64,000 nucleotides of DNA. It comes from Rhodosporidiobolus odoratus. Lineage: Eukaryota; Basidiomycota; Microbotryomycetes; Sporidiobolales; Sporidiobolaceae. The position numbers and the translations under genes were made by a program. The stretch spans positions 124,001 to 188,000 of the forward strand of contig JAOANU010000013.1 of assembly GCA_034387635.1 (NCBI GenBank), written 5' to 3'. Positions within the stretch are counted from its first letter, which is position 1, and each line of letters begins with the position of its first letter. The notes under the pieces are model-generated. The model ran no database searches. It saw only the letters and a list, made by a program, of their open reading frames with translations, and had not been told where the DNA came from. This document shows positions 11,467 to 25,454 of this stretch, one piece after another.

Positions 11467-11915
11467 AAGGTCGTCGTCGCCGCCCCTCCGACTAGCCAGT
11501 CTCCCTCAGCCCTGCCCGCCCGCGCTCCCGCTCCCTCTTCTTCCATTTGTTGTCCCTCTCGCAAGTAGGTTCCCTGCCCTCCCTTTTCTGGCTGTTGTCA
11601 TAGCCTACTGCCTTCTCTTTGTCACTTTGTAGTCCTCTCGCTCTGTCATTGTTACCTCGCGCCTCGAGGCGCCACTTGCATGCCCTTTCCTGTTGTTTGT
11701 AAGTACCAGTCAGTAAACAGCTGTGTAACGTGCCTGTCCGTTTCATCTAACAAGTTGTCAGCGGAAGAACCTGCAAGTAGAGACAGAGGAGAGAGAGAGA
11801 ATACAGCTTCTTTCTACAGGTGACCGGTGACTCTTTATTGTGCATTGGAGGGGATGTGGGGCTGCTGGCGTTGGGAGCATGCTGACAGTGGAAGACACTT
11901 AGGTTAGATTAGGTT
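11467..11915. other. Intergenic region
   Basis: About 450 bp. The left part is C/T-rich and resembles a 3' untranslated region. The right end, just before the duplicated block, reads TTAGGTTAGATTAGGTTAGG, a short run of telomere-like TTAGG units. No gene seen. Confidence 0.4.
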
Positions 11916-12897
11916 AGGCTCTACCTGCGCTAAAGGCATGCTGGCGGCGGGGGAAACGAGGTTGAGAAGGTCATTCAGAGGAATAGGAGGACCGCTGGTC
12001 CGGACGCAAGGCAGCGATTTTGTGCATCACAGGATCGTTGCAATGCGAGCAAGTACTGCCATCTACACCAACTTGCGCTTGAGCTTGACGTGCTGCCTCA
12101 CCTGTTTCCAGCTCTTGATCTTCTTCCCTTCCGGTGTGCAAAGATGATAGGCACAGGTCTCGCAGAGTGTCTTCGGACGACCCTTGAACTGCTGAAAGGA
12201 TAGCATGCAAGACGTCTAGAGGCGGAAGTGGTCAGTCGTGCTCGCAAAACAATAAGCGATACGGGCGGTCAGGCTGGATCTAACGTACCCGCCCGAAGCT
12301 GTCTCGATCCCGCTTGCAGACCTTGCAGACGTCGCCGGTCTCCTTGGCGAGTCCCTTGTGACCTTTATGCTGGCACCATTTCAGGGCTGCATCGAAGTCA
12401 ATGATCTCGGACGCTCCGTTCCAAAGCCGACCGTTGCAAGCTTGGCAGGCGGTATGTTGACCAAAGCGGGTTATGCTAGCCATCGAAGTCTGAAGCGATG
12501 AACATGAGTGCGCAATGCGGACGGATTGATGTATGGAAGAGGAAGGCTGGTACAGAACTGGAAAAAAGGACGCACCTTCTTCAGACCGGCAACCGCTTGA
12601 TCCGCCCGAGTTCTGCCGCAAAGTCGCAGGTGTCGGAGAGTTGGAGACGAGTGTAAGTTGCGCTTGGCGGCTTGCGGACCCTTTTCTTCATCGACGACGG
12701 TTTTGGGGCGGCATCGTCCGGCGCAACTGCAGGCTCGGCTGCTGCTGCGCGGCCGCCTTCGTCGTCCGCCGTGTTGCCGTCGCCCCCGTCGAAACCTTCG
12801 TCTTCACCCGCGTTGCCGTCAGGGTCGCAGCGTGAAGAAGCATTGCCGGGTTGATCATTAGAGTAGTCGGAAGCGGCAGGTGGGGGTGGAATGTCGC
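11916..12897. repeat. Duplicated block, copy B
   Basis: Second copy of the ~1 kb block at 6767-7764, same orientation. It is embedded in a longer minus-strand gene that continues upstream to about 15.3 kb, so this copy is probably the parent (inference). Relative to copy A it lacks one base near 12605 in coding sequence and a longer segment near 12830. Confidence 0.9.
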
Positions 12898-15333
12898 CGC
12901 CAGCAGAGTAGTCGTCGTCATCGTCATCGTTGTCGTCACCAGCGGAGCCACCACCTGCTGGGCCCGGTGGAGGGCTCTCTGACGAAGTGTCCGAGGAATC
13001 AGCTGACGTGGTGTCCTCATCGCTTGGTAACCCGTCGCCTGCAGGACTGGCGCCCCGCCCCTCGCGTGCAGGCATTGCACCCCTACGAGACTGATAGGAA
13101 GATTGCTTGCCCAGGCGATCGAGGGCCTGCGTAGCGAGTAGATGAGTGAGCATTAAGAAGGGCGCAGATTCGAAAGGAGACCGAGCGGACCTCGGCAAGG
13201 TCAGGATCAGTGATGCTTTCCTTGAGCTCCTTGATGATCTCAGCGTTCATGTTTGCCTATGAGACGGGGCAACATAGTGACTGAGAACATGGCACTGCAA
13301 TTGATCAGGAGAGAGAGGGGCACGCACGATGGCAAGGTTCTCCTCGTCATTGCGCCTGTCTGAGTACCGATCCTTGACATCCTTCAGCTTCTTCTTGTGC
13401 GTCTTCTTCAACTTTGTACGCCTCTTTGCCGGAGTGGGGTGCAACAGAACGATCGGTTCATTTAAACTGGAGGTTACGTCGTTGCTTGAATCGTCGGCCT
13501 GGTCGCGGCCGGCCAGTGCTACACTGATCTGCTGGATCTGGTCGCTAGGATCAGGTGCTACGTCGTTGAGTAGGTCGTAAGCGGCACAAAGAACGGCGGC
13601 GTGTTTGGTTTTGCGGATGTTGTCCAAATTGCGAGGCATCGACTTGGCGCTTGGCGGAGCAATGGCGTGAGGATATCTCGTTGCTGGCGCAGGGGTAGCA
13701 GAGTAGGATGAATCAACGTACCTAGGTACCATCCAACGCCAGCACGTTGTAGAAGATGTGGCCGCGACGATGAACTCGGTACCAGAAGCTGCCAAGGTCC
13801 GTGATGATCTTGATGATTGCCTGCTCTAGATTGTAGTCGTATAGGTTCAATGATTTCGGTCGACTTGGCCGCATGCCGCTGGTCCTTGACACCCTTCGCT
13901 TTGATCACTTTCGTACCGGCCCCGCTAGCGTTCATATTGGCGGTGGGCACGCCATAGATGCAGGCGCCACCAGGCGCAATGGCGAAGAACTCCTTGACGT
14001 GGTACGACTGGTCCCCTGTAGAGTGTGTGTGCGGCTCAGCGCGCGCATGCGGAATGAGGGAGTGGAACAAGGTGACTTGTGGACGTACTGTCGTGATCGC
14101 TAACGAACAAGAACTTGATAGCTTGCTGCTCGCGTGACTGCGGCCATGATAGACTAAGCATCCTGGCGAGATTACAGAAGGGGAACCGGAAGTGTGGGCT
14201 TACCGACTGGTAGCGGAAGAGAGGTAGTAAAAGCCGCCAGCCGCGGCGTTGACGAGATTGGTGTAATGTACGACGAGAGCTGTAGACTCGTAAGTGACTT
14301 GACGAATGACTAAATCATCCAAGCCGCCCTGAGTTGATAGCTCAAATGTCAGCACGAGAATCGGCGCAGAGGAGTTGTATGAGCAGGACGCAGGCGAGGT
14401 GACAAAGATGGTAAAACCCACTGTAGCTTTTCGTAGTCGGACCATCCTCCTCCACCATGAGCTCCCAGTTTCCATCCTTGTCTTCCCGGAAATCGTGAGT
14501 GGCTTTTACCTGTTCACATAGCTTGTCCAGCACCGGTGGATGGCAGAAACTATTGCGCCCCGAGGCTGCCATGTCGCGGATCCGGCTGAGCGAGGTGTCT
14601 ACCTCGTTGATCTTGGTCTCATGCAGGTTGTCATCTTCTGAACTGACATCAGACTCGCTCGAGATGAAATCTACTGAGTCCACATCGCTGTTGGAGCTGG
14701 AGTTGGTGTCTTGTGAGCCGACTAAAGGAGACGCTGCAGAACGGGGCGTGGCAATGTCAAACGGTTGATGCCAAACAAGGAGAAGAAAAGATCTGCTTAC
14801 ATTGGTCGCGGCGGAATCCCTCGCGGACACGCTCCAGCAGGTCTTCGTCGCTATCGATGGGCGCGTTCCGGGCCCTGGGGCGAGGACTGTAGCGAATCCC
14901 GGGACCGAAACTTAGCAGAGCACGAGAATGCGAACAAGTCAATTGAGAAGGTCAAGATCGCTCACCTTTGCTCTTTCAGCACGGCAGGGGCGCTTCCCGG
15001 CTGCTGGAAGCGCGCTTCGGGCGTACCACTACCAGAACGGCTCGGTAGGAGGCGACCGAAAGTCGAGGTCTCAAGATTTTCGCACATGGCGCGTTGAGCT
15101 CTTGGCGAGAAAACATCCGACATAGCGGCTCGCTGAACGTGATGCGCCAGTCCTTCGTTGGCACAACCAGTGGTTTGAAGAGCTTGCTCTGAAGAGTTCT
15201 CTGCACTTGGCGGGACCTCCGCGGCAAGGGGACAGAGCGCGACCTTCTGTGAAGCTAAACTTTACGGGTCGACAACCTTCGTGTCGCTCACCGCTGATGA
15301 CCCGCCCTTGTATTAACCCTTCACTATCCATCC
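12063..15333 (-). CDS. Unknown multi-exon gene with cysteine-rich C-terminus, copy B
   Basis: Exons read from the 3' end: 12063-12215, 12289-12489, 12576-13126, 13191-13256, 13328-13649 and 13722-13825, joined by good GT-AG introns. Further upstream there are clear coding stretches, including one around 14.02-13.9 kb (HVKEFFAIAPGG...), one at ~14.75-14.5 kb rich in Ser/Asp, and an N-terminal part at ~15.1-14.9 kb. Two upstream junctions I could not bring into phase. The start is either ATG 15331-15333 (needing a very short 37-nt intron) or ATG 15121-15123. The product would have a Ser/Asp-rich N-terminus, a small folded middle, a Lys-rich segment, a long acidic stretch, and a Cys-rich basic C-terminus. 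Exon 12576-13126 is one base short of keeping frame into the Cys-rich exons, so this copy may be inactivated. Function unknown; a mobile-element origin is possible but not shown. Confidence 0.5.
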
Positions 15334-15497
15334 TTTACATGTACACTCTCACCCCTCGCAACAAGCGCATACAGGGTGGCACGCAGCGATGAAGATCAAC
15401 GTGTGTTCCTCTCGTCCTCCTGAACATCTTCCGTTCCCTTGCCTCACCCACCCACTCTTCCTTTCCCAACATTCTCTGGAGCGACCGCATTGTCTAT

Positions 15498-17076
15498 ATG
15501 TCCGGTTCTGGTACTACCTGGCATGGCAAAGGAGTCGGAGGTGCTAATGGTTGGCATTCTACGCCGTCTATGCACCCCAAGGTTCATGCGGTGGTTCGCG
15601 CCTACAAAACCCCGGAGCTGCGTAACTACACCATCCGCTACATGGCAGCGAGTACAGAGAAGCGCGAGCGGATGGATAGGCGTCGTGAGCTCTACGTCAA
15701 GACGGGACTGACTTCACGAGAACGTCGTGCTAAGTAGTACGCTCGGTTTCTCTGTTGGTACCCCCGCCGAGTCCGCTGACAAGAAGGACTCGACTCTACA
15801 GTGCCGAGAAATATGCTCGCAGGAAAGCTCGACGTCAGCACATGCTCGTTGCCGCGCCTATGGGCGATCCAAGAGATTGGTTTCCCATCGCCGAACAACT
15901 CCCTCCCTTTCCCGGCTCGAAGGCCACTCCCGAGCCTGCGTTCGATCTCGGCGAGGATCCAGACTTCTTTGTCGACGATCACGACCTTGGTGAGGAGGAT
16001 GGGCAAGCCAGGGCTGCCAATTTGGCGGAGGAGGAAGAGGCGCAGATGGGCGGCGGTTTCGATTTCGGTGGGCAGCAGTGGTGAGCCTTTTCCTCTCTTC
16101 TCCCTCCATAGAGAAGGTCGCTGACGTGTACACACAGGCCTCTGGTCGCGGGAGAGCGTGCAATGGGCGGCGGGTTCGACGGGGGAGGGCAAGATTGGTG
16201 TTTTCCTGCTTCTTCTTCCTTTGTCCTCGGCGCTCGTTGACTCCTCCGTGACGTCGTTGGTCTTTATTTGTAGGCCACAAGGCGGGTTTGAGCAGGCGTT
16301 CGGTGGCGGTTTCGAAATGGGTGCGCAAGAAGGGTGCGTTAGGTTTGTGTTTTCGACTCTCGCCTCGTTCGACGGCAACTTACAGTATCGCATCGACTCT
16401 TCCGTACAGTCCGTTCGACTACGAAGAACTCCCGGTTCAAGGTCCCCTTGCGTGGATTTCAGCAGCGCCTGCCGATGGCCCAAAGGCGGAGGAAGCCGAT
16501 CTCTTCGACCCCGAGGGCCCTCGCTCTATTTCTCCGGAGCTGGGAGAACCTCTTCGCGTCCCTCGTCCCATCTCTCCCAAGCTCGGCGACTTGGCCCCCG
16601 TCGCGCGCCGCCCCCGCGAGCTTGGCTCGTCCTCCGGCCTTTTCCTCCAGCCTTCAGGGTCCTCCAGTTCATCCCAACGCGACTTTCGCGGCCGCGAGTC
16701 GTCACATGGTGTGTTGGCGTCGCCTGCATTTTCGACGTTGAGCAGCCGGCTGGCTTCTATGGGCCGCATTCGCCGTCTGACTCCGCAGGAGATTGAGCAA
16801 GAGAAGGGGGCGGAGAAGAAGCGCCTGACGGACGCGGCCGCGGCGGCGGAGGGAGAGAGGGCCAGCAAACGTGCAAAGCTGGCGCAGGAGGCCTTGGAAA
16901 GGGTCAACTTGCGACATTCCGCCCGTCATTCCGCCCGCGGTTCCGCTCCGCCGTCTCCTCCCGCCCAAGTAGGCCAGCGCTTCCGGCCGCCAGACAGCCA
17001 ATACAATCATCGCGGGCGCAGCCGGACACCTGCAAGCGTGTCTTTGAGCGTTTCGAGCAGCAGAAAGCGGAAGTGA
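15498..17076 (+). CDS. Unknown protein with Gly-Gly-Gly-Phe/Trp repeats
   Basis: Five exons: 15498-15733, 15802-16080, 16138-16197, 16274-16333 and 16386-17076. They total 1326 nt (441 residues) with all junctions in phase. The N-terminal ~80 residues are basic (LRNYTIRYMAASTEKRERMD). An acidic stretch (FDLGEDPDFFVDDHDLGEED) follows at ~120-140. Three short repeats containing GGGF end the second exon and fill the two 60-nt exons, so exon duplication is likely. The last exon is Pro/Ser-rich with a charged helix (~residues 345-395) and a basic Ser/Arg tail ending SSRKRK. The whole looks nuclear (inference). No family recognised. The start is the first ATG in the frame; an extra 5' exon (ATG at 15390) is possible. 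Confidence 0.7.
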
Positions 17077-17536
17077 GGCAGCGGCGAAGGCGGTGCGCAC
17101 AAGTTCTTGTCCTTTGCCGCTTCACCTGAACTAACACATGCCCTCTACGCTGCTCTCGGGTCTCACCGTGTGCGAACCCTGAAATGAATCCCCCGCTCGC
17201 AAGCTAATCTACCCTTCGCCCTTATGGTCCACCAAGTTGCCTAGTCTGGCGCCTCCCCTGGGCTACTCCTTTGCACCTCCGAAAGAGCTCCCTGCAATCA
17301 TTCTTTGATTTTTCCTCGGCAAGTCTCCCTCACGAGACGACCAAGGCCAATATGGCTTTGAAAGGAAATTGGTTGCAAGCACAAAAAAAACACCCTATAC
17401 GAACAACAGCTACTCCGCTGAGAGGAGAAAGAACAAGCGGGCGGGAGGAGGGGCTCAGCTGAGCAGGGGTATCCGGAAAGGGTGATGAAAGCGAAAATGC
17501 AAGGGAAGCTCAAATCGTCGTCGGAACAAGCGAAAT
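17077..17536. other. Convergent intergenic spacer
   Basis: About 460 bp between the stops of the gene above and TEF1. It should contain both 3' untranslated regions and polyadenylation sites. No gene seen. Confidence 0.5.
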
Positions 17537-19922
<2,386 letters not shown>

Positions 19923-22831
19923 TGTGAATGTAGTAAGAAGTTTTAGAGGTGAGTGGTGAACTGAAGAAGAAGAGAAGAGGGCGACGAGTCGAGGGGAGTT
20001 TGAAATCGAAAATGTGCAGTCGAGTCGAGCTCAATCTCAACCAGCCGGCCTCCCTCTGCCTACTCCAGTCCCTGTTCTGACTAGACCTATCGCTCAAGCT
20101 CGCTCTCCAGGCCACCCGACCCTTTCCCCAACCCTCCACCCACTCTCCCCCGCTCACCTCCCTCACTTTCATTTCCGCTCTTTTTCTTTCGACCACTTCC
20201 CTCGAACATCGCACTCCTCGGCATCGTACTCGCTGGCAACGCCACACTGGCAATTCCTCAAAGACGTTCCACCACCACCGCTTCTTCTCACAACCTTCCA
20301 TCGCTCGATCGGCCGCTTTTCATGCCGTCTTCGCGACTGCTTGCTTCTTCCGCCACCGTCGTCCCGCCACTCGCCAGGAGCATGCGCCGCTTTGTAGCGC
20401 TCGTCACCCTGCCCCCAGTGGCTCCGCCTTATTTCTTGACGCCCAGGGCGCCTTACTGGCTAGCATACTCGCCTCCGCTCTCGTGCTGCTGCCGGTCATC
20501 ACCAGTCTACTACGCCGCTCGCTCTAGCATTCACCTGCAATCTACACTCGGATCCGTCCATCAAGGCGCCGCAGTTCTGACCCAGCCGTATCTCTGCTTT
20601 CTCTCGCTCGACCCTCCGTGGCGCCCACTGAGAGGACTTTGGCGAAGCTTTGTGAAGACTCGTGCGCCATAGGAGGACACCTGGCACTGCTGCTGCCGCC
20701 TTGTACGCCTTGTCCGCCTTGCCCAGTCCCTGCGTTCTGTTTGTTCCCTCCCATCCGCCTGGACCTTCTCAACCTCCAAGCATCGATGCACGACTTCTGT
20801 GCTCCTGAGGCGCCGTTCCGTTCGTTATCGCAGCGCCCATGGTGCGTTTCGTCGACTCATGATGGTGGCGCCGCTCTGCGTCTGGATTGTTGGCCCCACC
20901 AGTTTCGACTATATGAAGAACCGAATTCTCTACCTCGATTGTCTGCGACGGTTTATACTCCCAACCTTGCTTTTCTTGACATGGCCTTCGCTAGGTAACC
21001 TCAGCGAGCGGGACTGGGAGTGTCCTGCTGGGCTACGTGTATCGGCCGCTATGCACCTGGGGCGTTCAGCGGTGAATCTGCTATGTCGAGGCAGAGGGCA
21101 TAGGGTCACAGGGATTCCGCGGGGTTTGACATCACTGCGGCAGTGCTCACAGGACGGCTCGCGGCTCAGCAGGTGCGCCTAACGTCGCTTCTTCAGTTCA
21201 TCTTGCTTTTCTCAAATCCTGCTCATCTGCTGTTTCCTTGCAGCCTGGATACTTAACGTTGTTGCGGTATCCCGCGTCGCGTCGCCACAGAGCAGTATGT
21301 TGATGCGAGAGAAGGCTCCGCCCCCGGCGTTCCATTGCGGACGTCGCGTCTTTGATCTTGGCCTTGGCCTTGCTAACCCTGTGCAGGCTGCACTCCTATA
21401 CCAAGGGATGCCACCGCGGGTCGACCATGCAATAACGGCTGCTGCGCCACATTCGGCGCGACCCTGCGAGAACATGAGACGTAGCTGGATCGGAGCAGAA
21501 AGGGCGGAGTCAGTGCTCGTCATCTTCCTGCCGCCTTCCATACTACTCGACTGTTCCACAGTGGCCCCGTCGTAACATAACTCGCTCTCTCGACCCCAGC
21601 CGCCTCGCACATGAAGGCACGCAGGAGCCCGGTAGGGTATCCGGGCGAAGTTGAGGATGTTTTCCTTGGGAAGAAAGGAGGCCTATACTGTACGTGGGAA
21701 TCCTTCTTGCCGAGCCCAGCCTCTCACCGATGTATATGTAGGCTGTGGAGACGACCAGGCGGCATTTTGTCCGCCGGCGTCTTCATCTCCCCCATCAAGA
21801 TGGCATTCGTTGCAGGAACTACACCCTAGCACGAGCACCTCACCTCTTCGGCACATCAAGCCGTGGCATCTTGTTCGAGACCTGCGCTAGCGCTCGGAGT
21901 CGGCATGCACGATGACATTCCAAGAGCAGCTTGCAATGGAACAGATCCCTCAGTGAGTTGTGCTTGTTCCTCGCTAAGGCTGAACCCGCATGCCTCTTAT
22001 TCGCTGAGCGCTTGGTGCCGAACTTCCACATTAGTACCATGATCAAAGCCGGCGAGAGGAGAGAGCTACGGCCAGCTTGCAAGATCGGAGACGGGAAGAC
22101 CGCCAGCTGAGAAGGTGTGTTTCCCCAATACGTCGCTAACGAGTTCAAAATGTGGCATACTACAGGGGCGAGTTGTTCTCATGAACGACAAGCGAGTTAA
22201 AAGAACTGCCGGTATACATGTCCCCGGCCTCCCCTTCGCAGGTCGACCTCGTTCGGATAACGTCTTCAGGGGAGCCGCCTCCGCCACCTCCGCCACCTCC
22301 GCCGCCCCGCCTCTTCGATTCACACCCTCAGCGCGGAGTAACACCTGAACTGCTGATCTTGGGCAGCGAGCCCGGCTACATTGCCAGCCACGGACTAGCA
22401 ACGTCGACCTCATCCGCCACTTCATCTTACCAATCTTACCAAGTGGCTGAACGCTGTCCAGACACAGGGTACGAGTCCTTGTGTACCCGTCCCTTCTGCG
22501 ACTCAGACAGTCACCCATTTTTCCGAGTCGCCGCTACTAGCTAGTTTGCGAACTGTACGTTGAGTGCGCAGACTTACAAAAACTTCCCGGACAGCCCAGT
22601 GGAGTGGCGGGGCTACCCGAGCCGTCAAGTGCAGCTCAATCCGGCTCTACTAGCAGAAGACGATCGTCAAATCCGCGCTCATGTTCCGCATTTTCTGCTT
22701 GCACGGTGGTACAGAGCCCGTGGAAGTAGCAACAAGCCCGGGAACGGAGCGCAATGTCATTATTCCCACAGCACAGTGCAATGCTAAGAAAGCCCAGTAC
22801 GAAGTTCAAGTGCTGCCGGTCAACATACTCA
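19923..22831. other. Region with no resolved gene (TEF1 upstream side)
   Basis: About 2.9 kb. The first few hundred bases are the TEF1 promoter and leader. On the plus strand from ~20.3 kb there are coding-like stretches in different frames, including hydrophobic ones (ALLASILASALVLLPVITSL near 20.46 kb; LRRFILPTLLFLTWPSLG near 20.97 kb), and intron-like signals (GTGCGC 21177 to TTGCAG 21242; GTACGT 21690 to TATGTAG 21741). One short spliced frame, 21657-21689 joined to 21742-21915, gives 68 Arg-rich residues. I could not build a convincing gene. It may hold a degraded membrane-protein gene. Confidence 0.3.
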
Positions 22832-23285
22832 CAAAGGCAAGAAAAGAGAGAAGAGGGAGTCTGACGTACAACTTCTCAATGGTACGCTTGTCGATACCAC
22901 CGCACTTGTAGATCAAGCGACCGGTAGTGGTAGACTTGCCGGAATCGACGTGGCCGACAACGACGACGTTAACCTGTAGGTAGGGGACGAGGGACTGGTA
23001 AGTTCACAGTCGTCGTAAAAACCAGGTGGTATATAACGCCCGTGTCCCTTTTCCTTGCTAAATGGCGGTGGGGAGAGGGGGAGGTAGTAGACCGGGTGGT
23101 AAAGGTGAGGGAGAGGCAGCAGAAGATGTCGAAGGGAGGAGTGACGAGGCGACGTGGACAAGGTGACGGAAACGAGTCAGTAACGGCGGGAGACAGTGGC
23201 AAGTAGACGCTAGACGCACCCCATTGTGAATGTAGTAAGAAGTTTTAGAGTTGAGTGGTGAAATGAAGAAGAAAAGAAGAAAAAG
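22832..23285 (-). pseudogene. Partial duplicate of the TEF1 5' end
   Basis: Closely matches 19511-19980: part of intron 3, exon 3, intron 2, exon 2, intron 1, the ATGGG exon and ~60 bp of leader. Exon 3 in the copy keeps the P-loop GHVDSGKST but carries changes such as His to Arg (TTTGRLIYK) and Ile to Val. The remaining EF-1alpha exons are absent and the sequence downstream is unrelated. It therefore cannot make EF-1alpha. The G-rich run in intron 1 is much shorter than in TEF1. The copy lies 3.3 kb from the parent in the same orientation. Confidence 0.88.
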
Positions 23286-23579
23286 GAAGAGGAGACGAGG
23301 GAATCATCCCGGATAATCAGACCTTGCAGACTTTCCCATTCACCCTCTCGAGCTCAGACGTTGACAGGTCAGTCCAGAAGGACAAGCCGGACGGGTCGCG
23401 GAGCAAGATGGCGCAAAAAAAGTCAATTGAGAAGGTTCGCCAACACGGTGCTGTCTTTCTTCTCGAAGTAGCTGGACAGCCAAGCGACCTCTCGAGCAGA
23501 GTCTGTTTACTGACGCATGGGTCACAGGCCGCGAAGGTCACCAGGGGATTTCGTACAAACATTGACTATCCTTCTCTTG

Positions 23580-25004
23580 CTAAACAATGGAAACAACCAC
23601 CTTCTTCGCCGAAACTCCCTTCTTCTGCACCTCGAGTCCCTTCTCCAGATCCGCAAGCCCCTTGCCAGCAAGAAGAACATCCGGCTTGGCCTTGAACGAA
23701 CCGTTCTGCAGCGCGGCGGGGACAAAGTCGAGGAAGATGGACTTGGCGATGGAACCGTCGCCTTTGGTGACAATGTCGGGGGCGAAAACTGCGTGCACGG
23801 TAGGCAGCTGTAAGTACACTGTGGAAAGAGACACGAGGGGAGAACACGTACCTCCGGCGGTCTTGACTTCGGCAGGAACGTTCTCGGGCGGAGGAAGAGT
23901 GGTCGCGATAAACTTCTTGCCACCCTTGACCTTAGTAGCGACCTCTGCGCTCTTCTCTACACTACCTCCCTCAGAAATGGCGTCGTAAACACCCGCAAAC
24001 TCCTCGCCCTCCTTTTCGAGTGCCGCGACAAGCTGTTCGACGACCTTCTCGTCCTTGTAGTCGAGCACGGCCGACACTCCGAGGGACTTGACAAAGTCAA
24101 AGTTGGCGGGTGAGGCGGTACTTACGACGCGAAGACCCGAAGCCACAGCGAGCTGGATGGCGGTGGCGCCTACGGAGGAAGATCCACCCCAAACGAGGAG
24201 GACTTTGCCCTTGCCTTCAGGGTTGGGGGCGTTCGCCTTCGGGAGGGGGAGACCGAGGTAAGAGGACTGATAGAGACCCGAGGCAGCCGTTGAAAGAGCA
24301 AGGGGCAGAACCGAAGCCTCCTCGAAAGACAGGGCGGAAGGGATGGTGGAGACAGCGATGGCGGGAGCGTGGGTGTAGAGCTGGAAGGCAGAGTGCTTTG
24401 TCTGCTGCGTGGCGAGGAAGATGGCGTGCCTGCGGAACCAAGTTGGTCAGACGGATTGCTGACCATGCAGAAGTGCGTGAAAAGAGGCAAGTAGGGAGAG
24501 TACCACGTACCCGAGAACGCGGTCGCCCTTCTTCACAGTAGTGACGCCCTCTCCGACCTCGTAAATTTCACCTGCGAATATAGGAGGGTCAGATGGCCAC
24601 TGTATCGGTGCTCAACTGGCACTGGAATGTCGGCTTACCAGCGACGTCAGTGCCGAGGATGGTAGGGTAAGACTTGATGAAGAAGTCGTAGGCTCTGTAG
24701 GCAGTCTGTCAGTATCGTGTATTCGAGGGCGGGCTTGCGAGAGCAGGGATTTGGGCCAGAGCCAGAGAAGGGGAAGTAAAAATAAAACGGCTTACTGCAC
24801 TTTCCAGTCGACGGGCTGAATGGAGACGGCGTGGACCTGTCGAAGGAGCGTCAGCGCGAGCCGGTGGAGATGGGAAGGAATCGGACGGACCTTGATCACC
24901 ACATCCCCCTTGGCGGGCTTCTCGTACGGCGCGTCGTCGATCTCGAGGCGACCTTTCGGAGTCTTGAGCCAGGAAGCGCGGTTGACGGGAGCGGAGGAAG
25001 ACAT
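23580..25004 (-). CDS. Quinone oxidoreductase-like MDR family reductase
   Basis: Six exons: 24891-25004, 24796-24836, 24639-24694, 24511-24571, 23852-24429 and 23580-23788. They sum to 1059 nt, 352 residues, all junctions in phase. The medium-chain dehydrogenase/reductase fold is clear. The N-terminal GroES-like part has VSIQPVDWKVQ, GTDVAGEIYEVGEGV and KKGDRVLGH. The Rossmann part has LLVWGGSSSVGATAIQLA and a VLDYKDEKVVEQL stretch. The usual catalytic zinc Cys/His residues are absent, so it is a zinc-independent NAD(P)H reductase, close to fungal ToxD-like/trans-acting enoyl reductases. Substrate unknown. The adjacent same-strand MFS exporter may be a functional partner, but nothing proves it. 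The start is ATG 25004; a 5' leader intron is likely just upstream. Confidence 0.9.
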
Positions 25005-25454
25005 GGCTTGCTGTAGGGACAAGAAGCAATGAGTGCGAGAGAGAGGAGGTAAGTTAACGCGAGAGCTGGACTAGTGAAGGCGTGGCGGACCGATCGCTGT
25101 GCTGACGCAGCAACCTCCACTCGTGGTACCGGTGGAGGCGAATGCGACTGTAAGCAGGAGGACCCACTGATTAAGTGCCCAAATTCCGCGCGCTCACCTC
25201 GGCATCGAATTCGACGGCAAATCAGACTGCGACTAGGACACGACCAACCCGCGACTTTCTTCGTGGAAGTCATAACCGCGAACTAGCGCCAGCACACCAG
25301 CCAGGCAGCGAAACCGCGCAGAACAATCCTACAATGCATCAATTAGCCGTCATACCTGCAAACGGAACCCTATACGGCACAGCAAAACGAATGAAAGTGA
25401 AGACAAATCCCGAAAAACAGCGCGAGTATACTAGAATGCGATCTGAAGCAAGAT
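25005..25454. other. Promoter region of the reductase gene
   Basis: About 450 bp between the reductase start and the 3' end of the MFS gene, both on the minus strand. It should hold the reductase promoter and the MFS 3' untranslated region. No other feature seen. Confidence 0.45.

Noticed and set aside
11896..11916. TTAGG-like units beside the duplicated block as an interstitial telomere
   Set aside because: Only three imperfect units; too short to distinguish from chance.
13800..13900. Frameshift in the copy B gene near 13850
   Set aside because: Placing an intron from the GTGATC donor (~13911) to the CTAG acceptor at 13826 brings exon 13722-13825 into phase, so no frameshift is needed.
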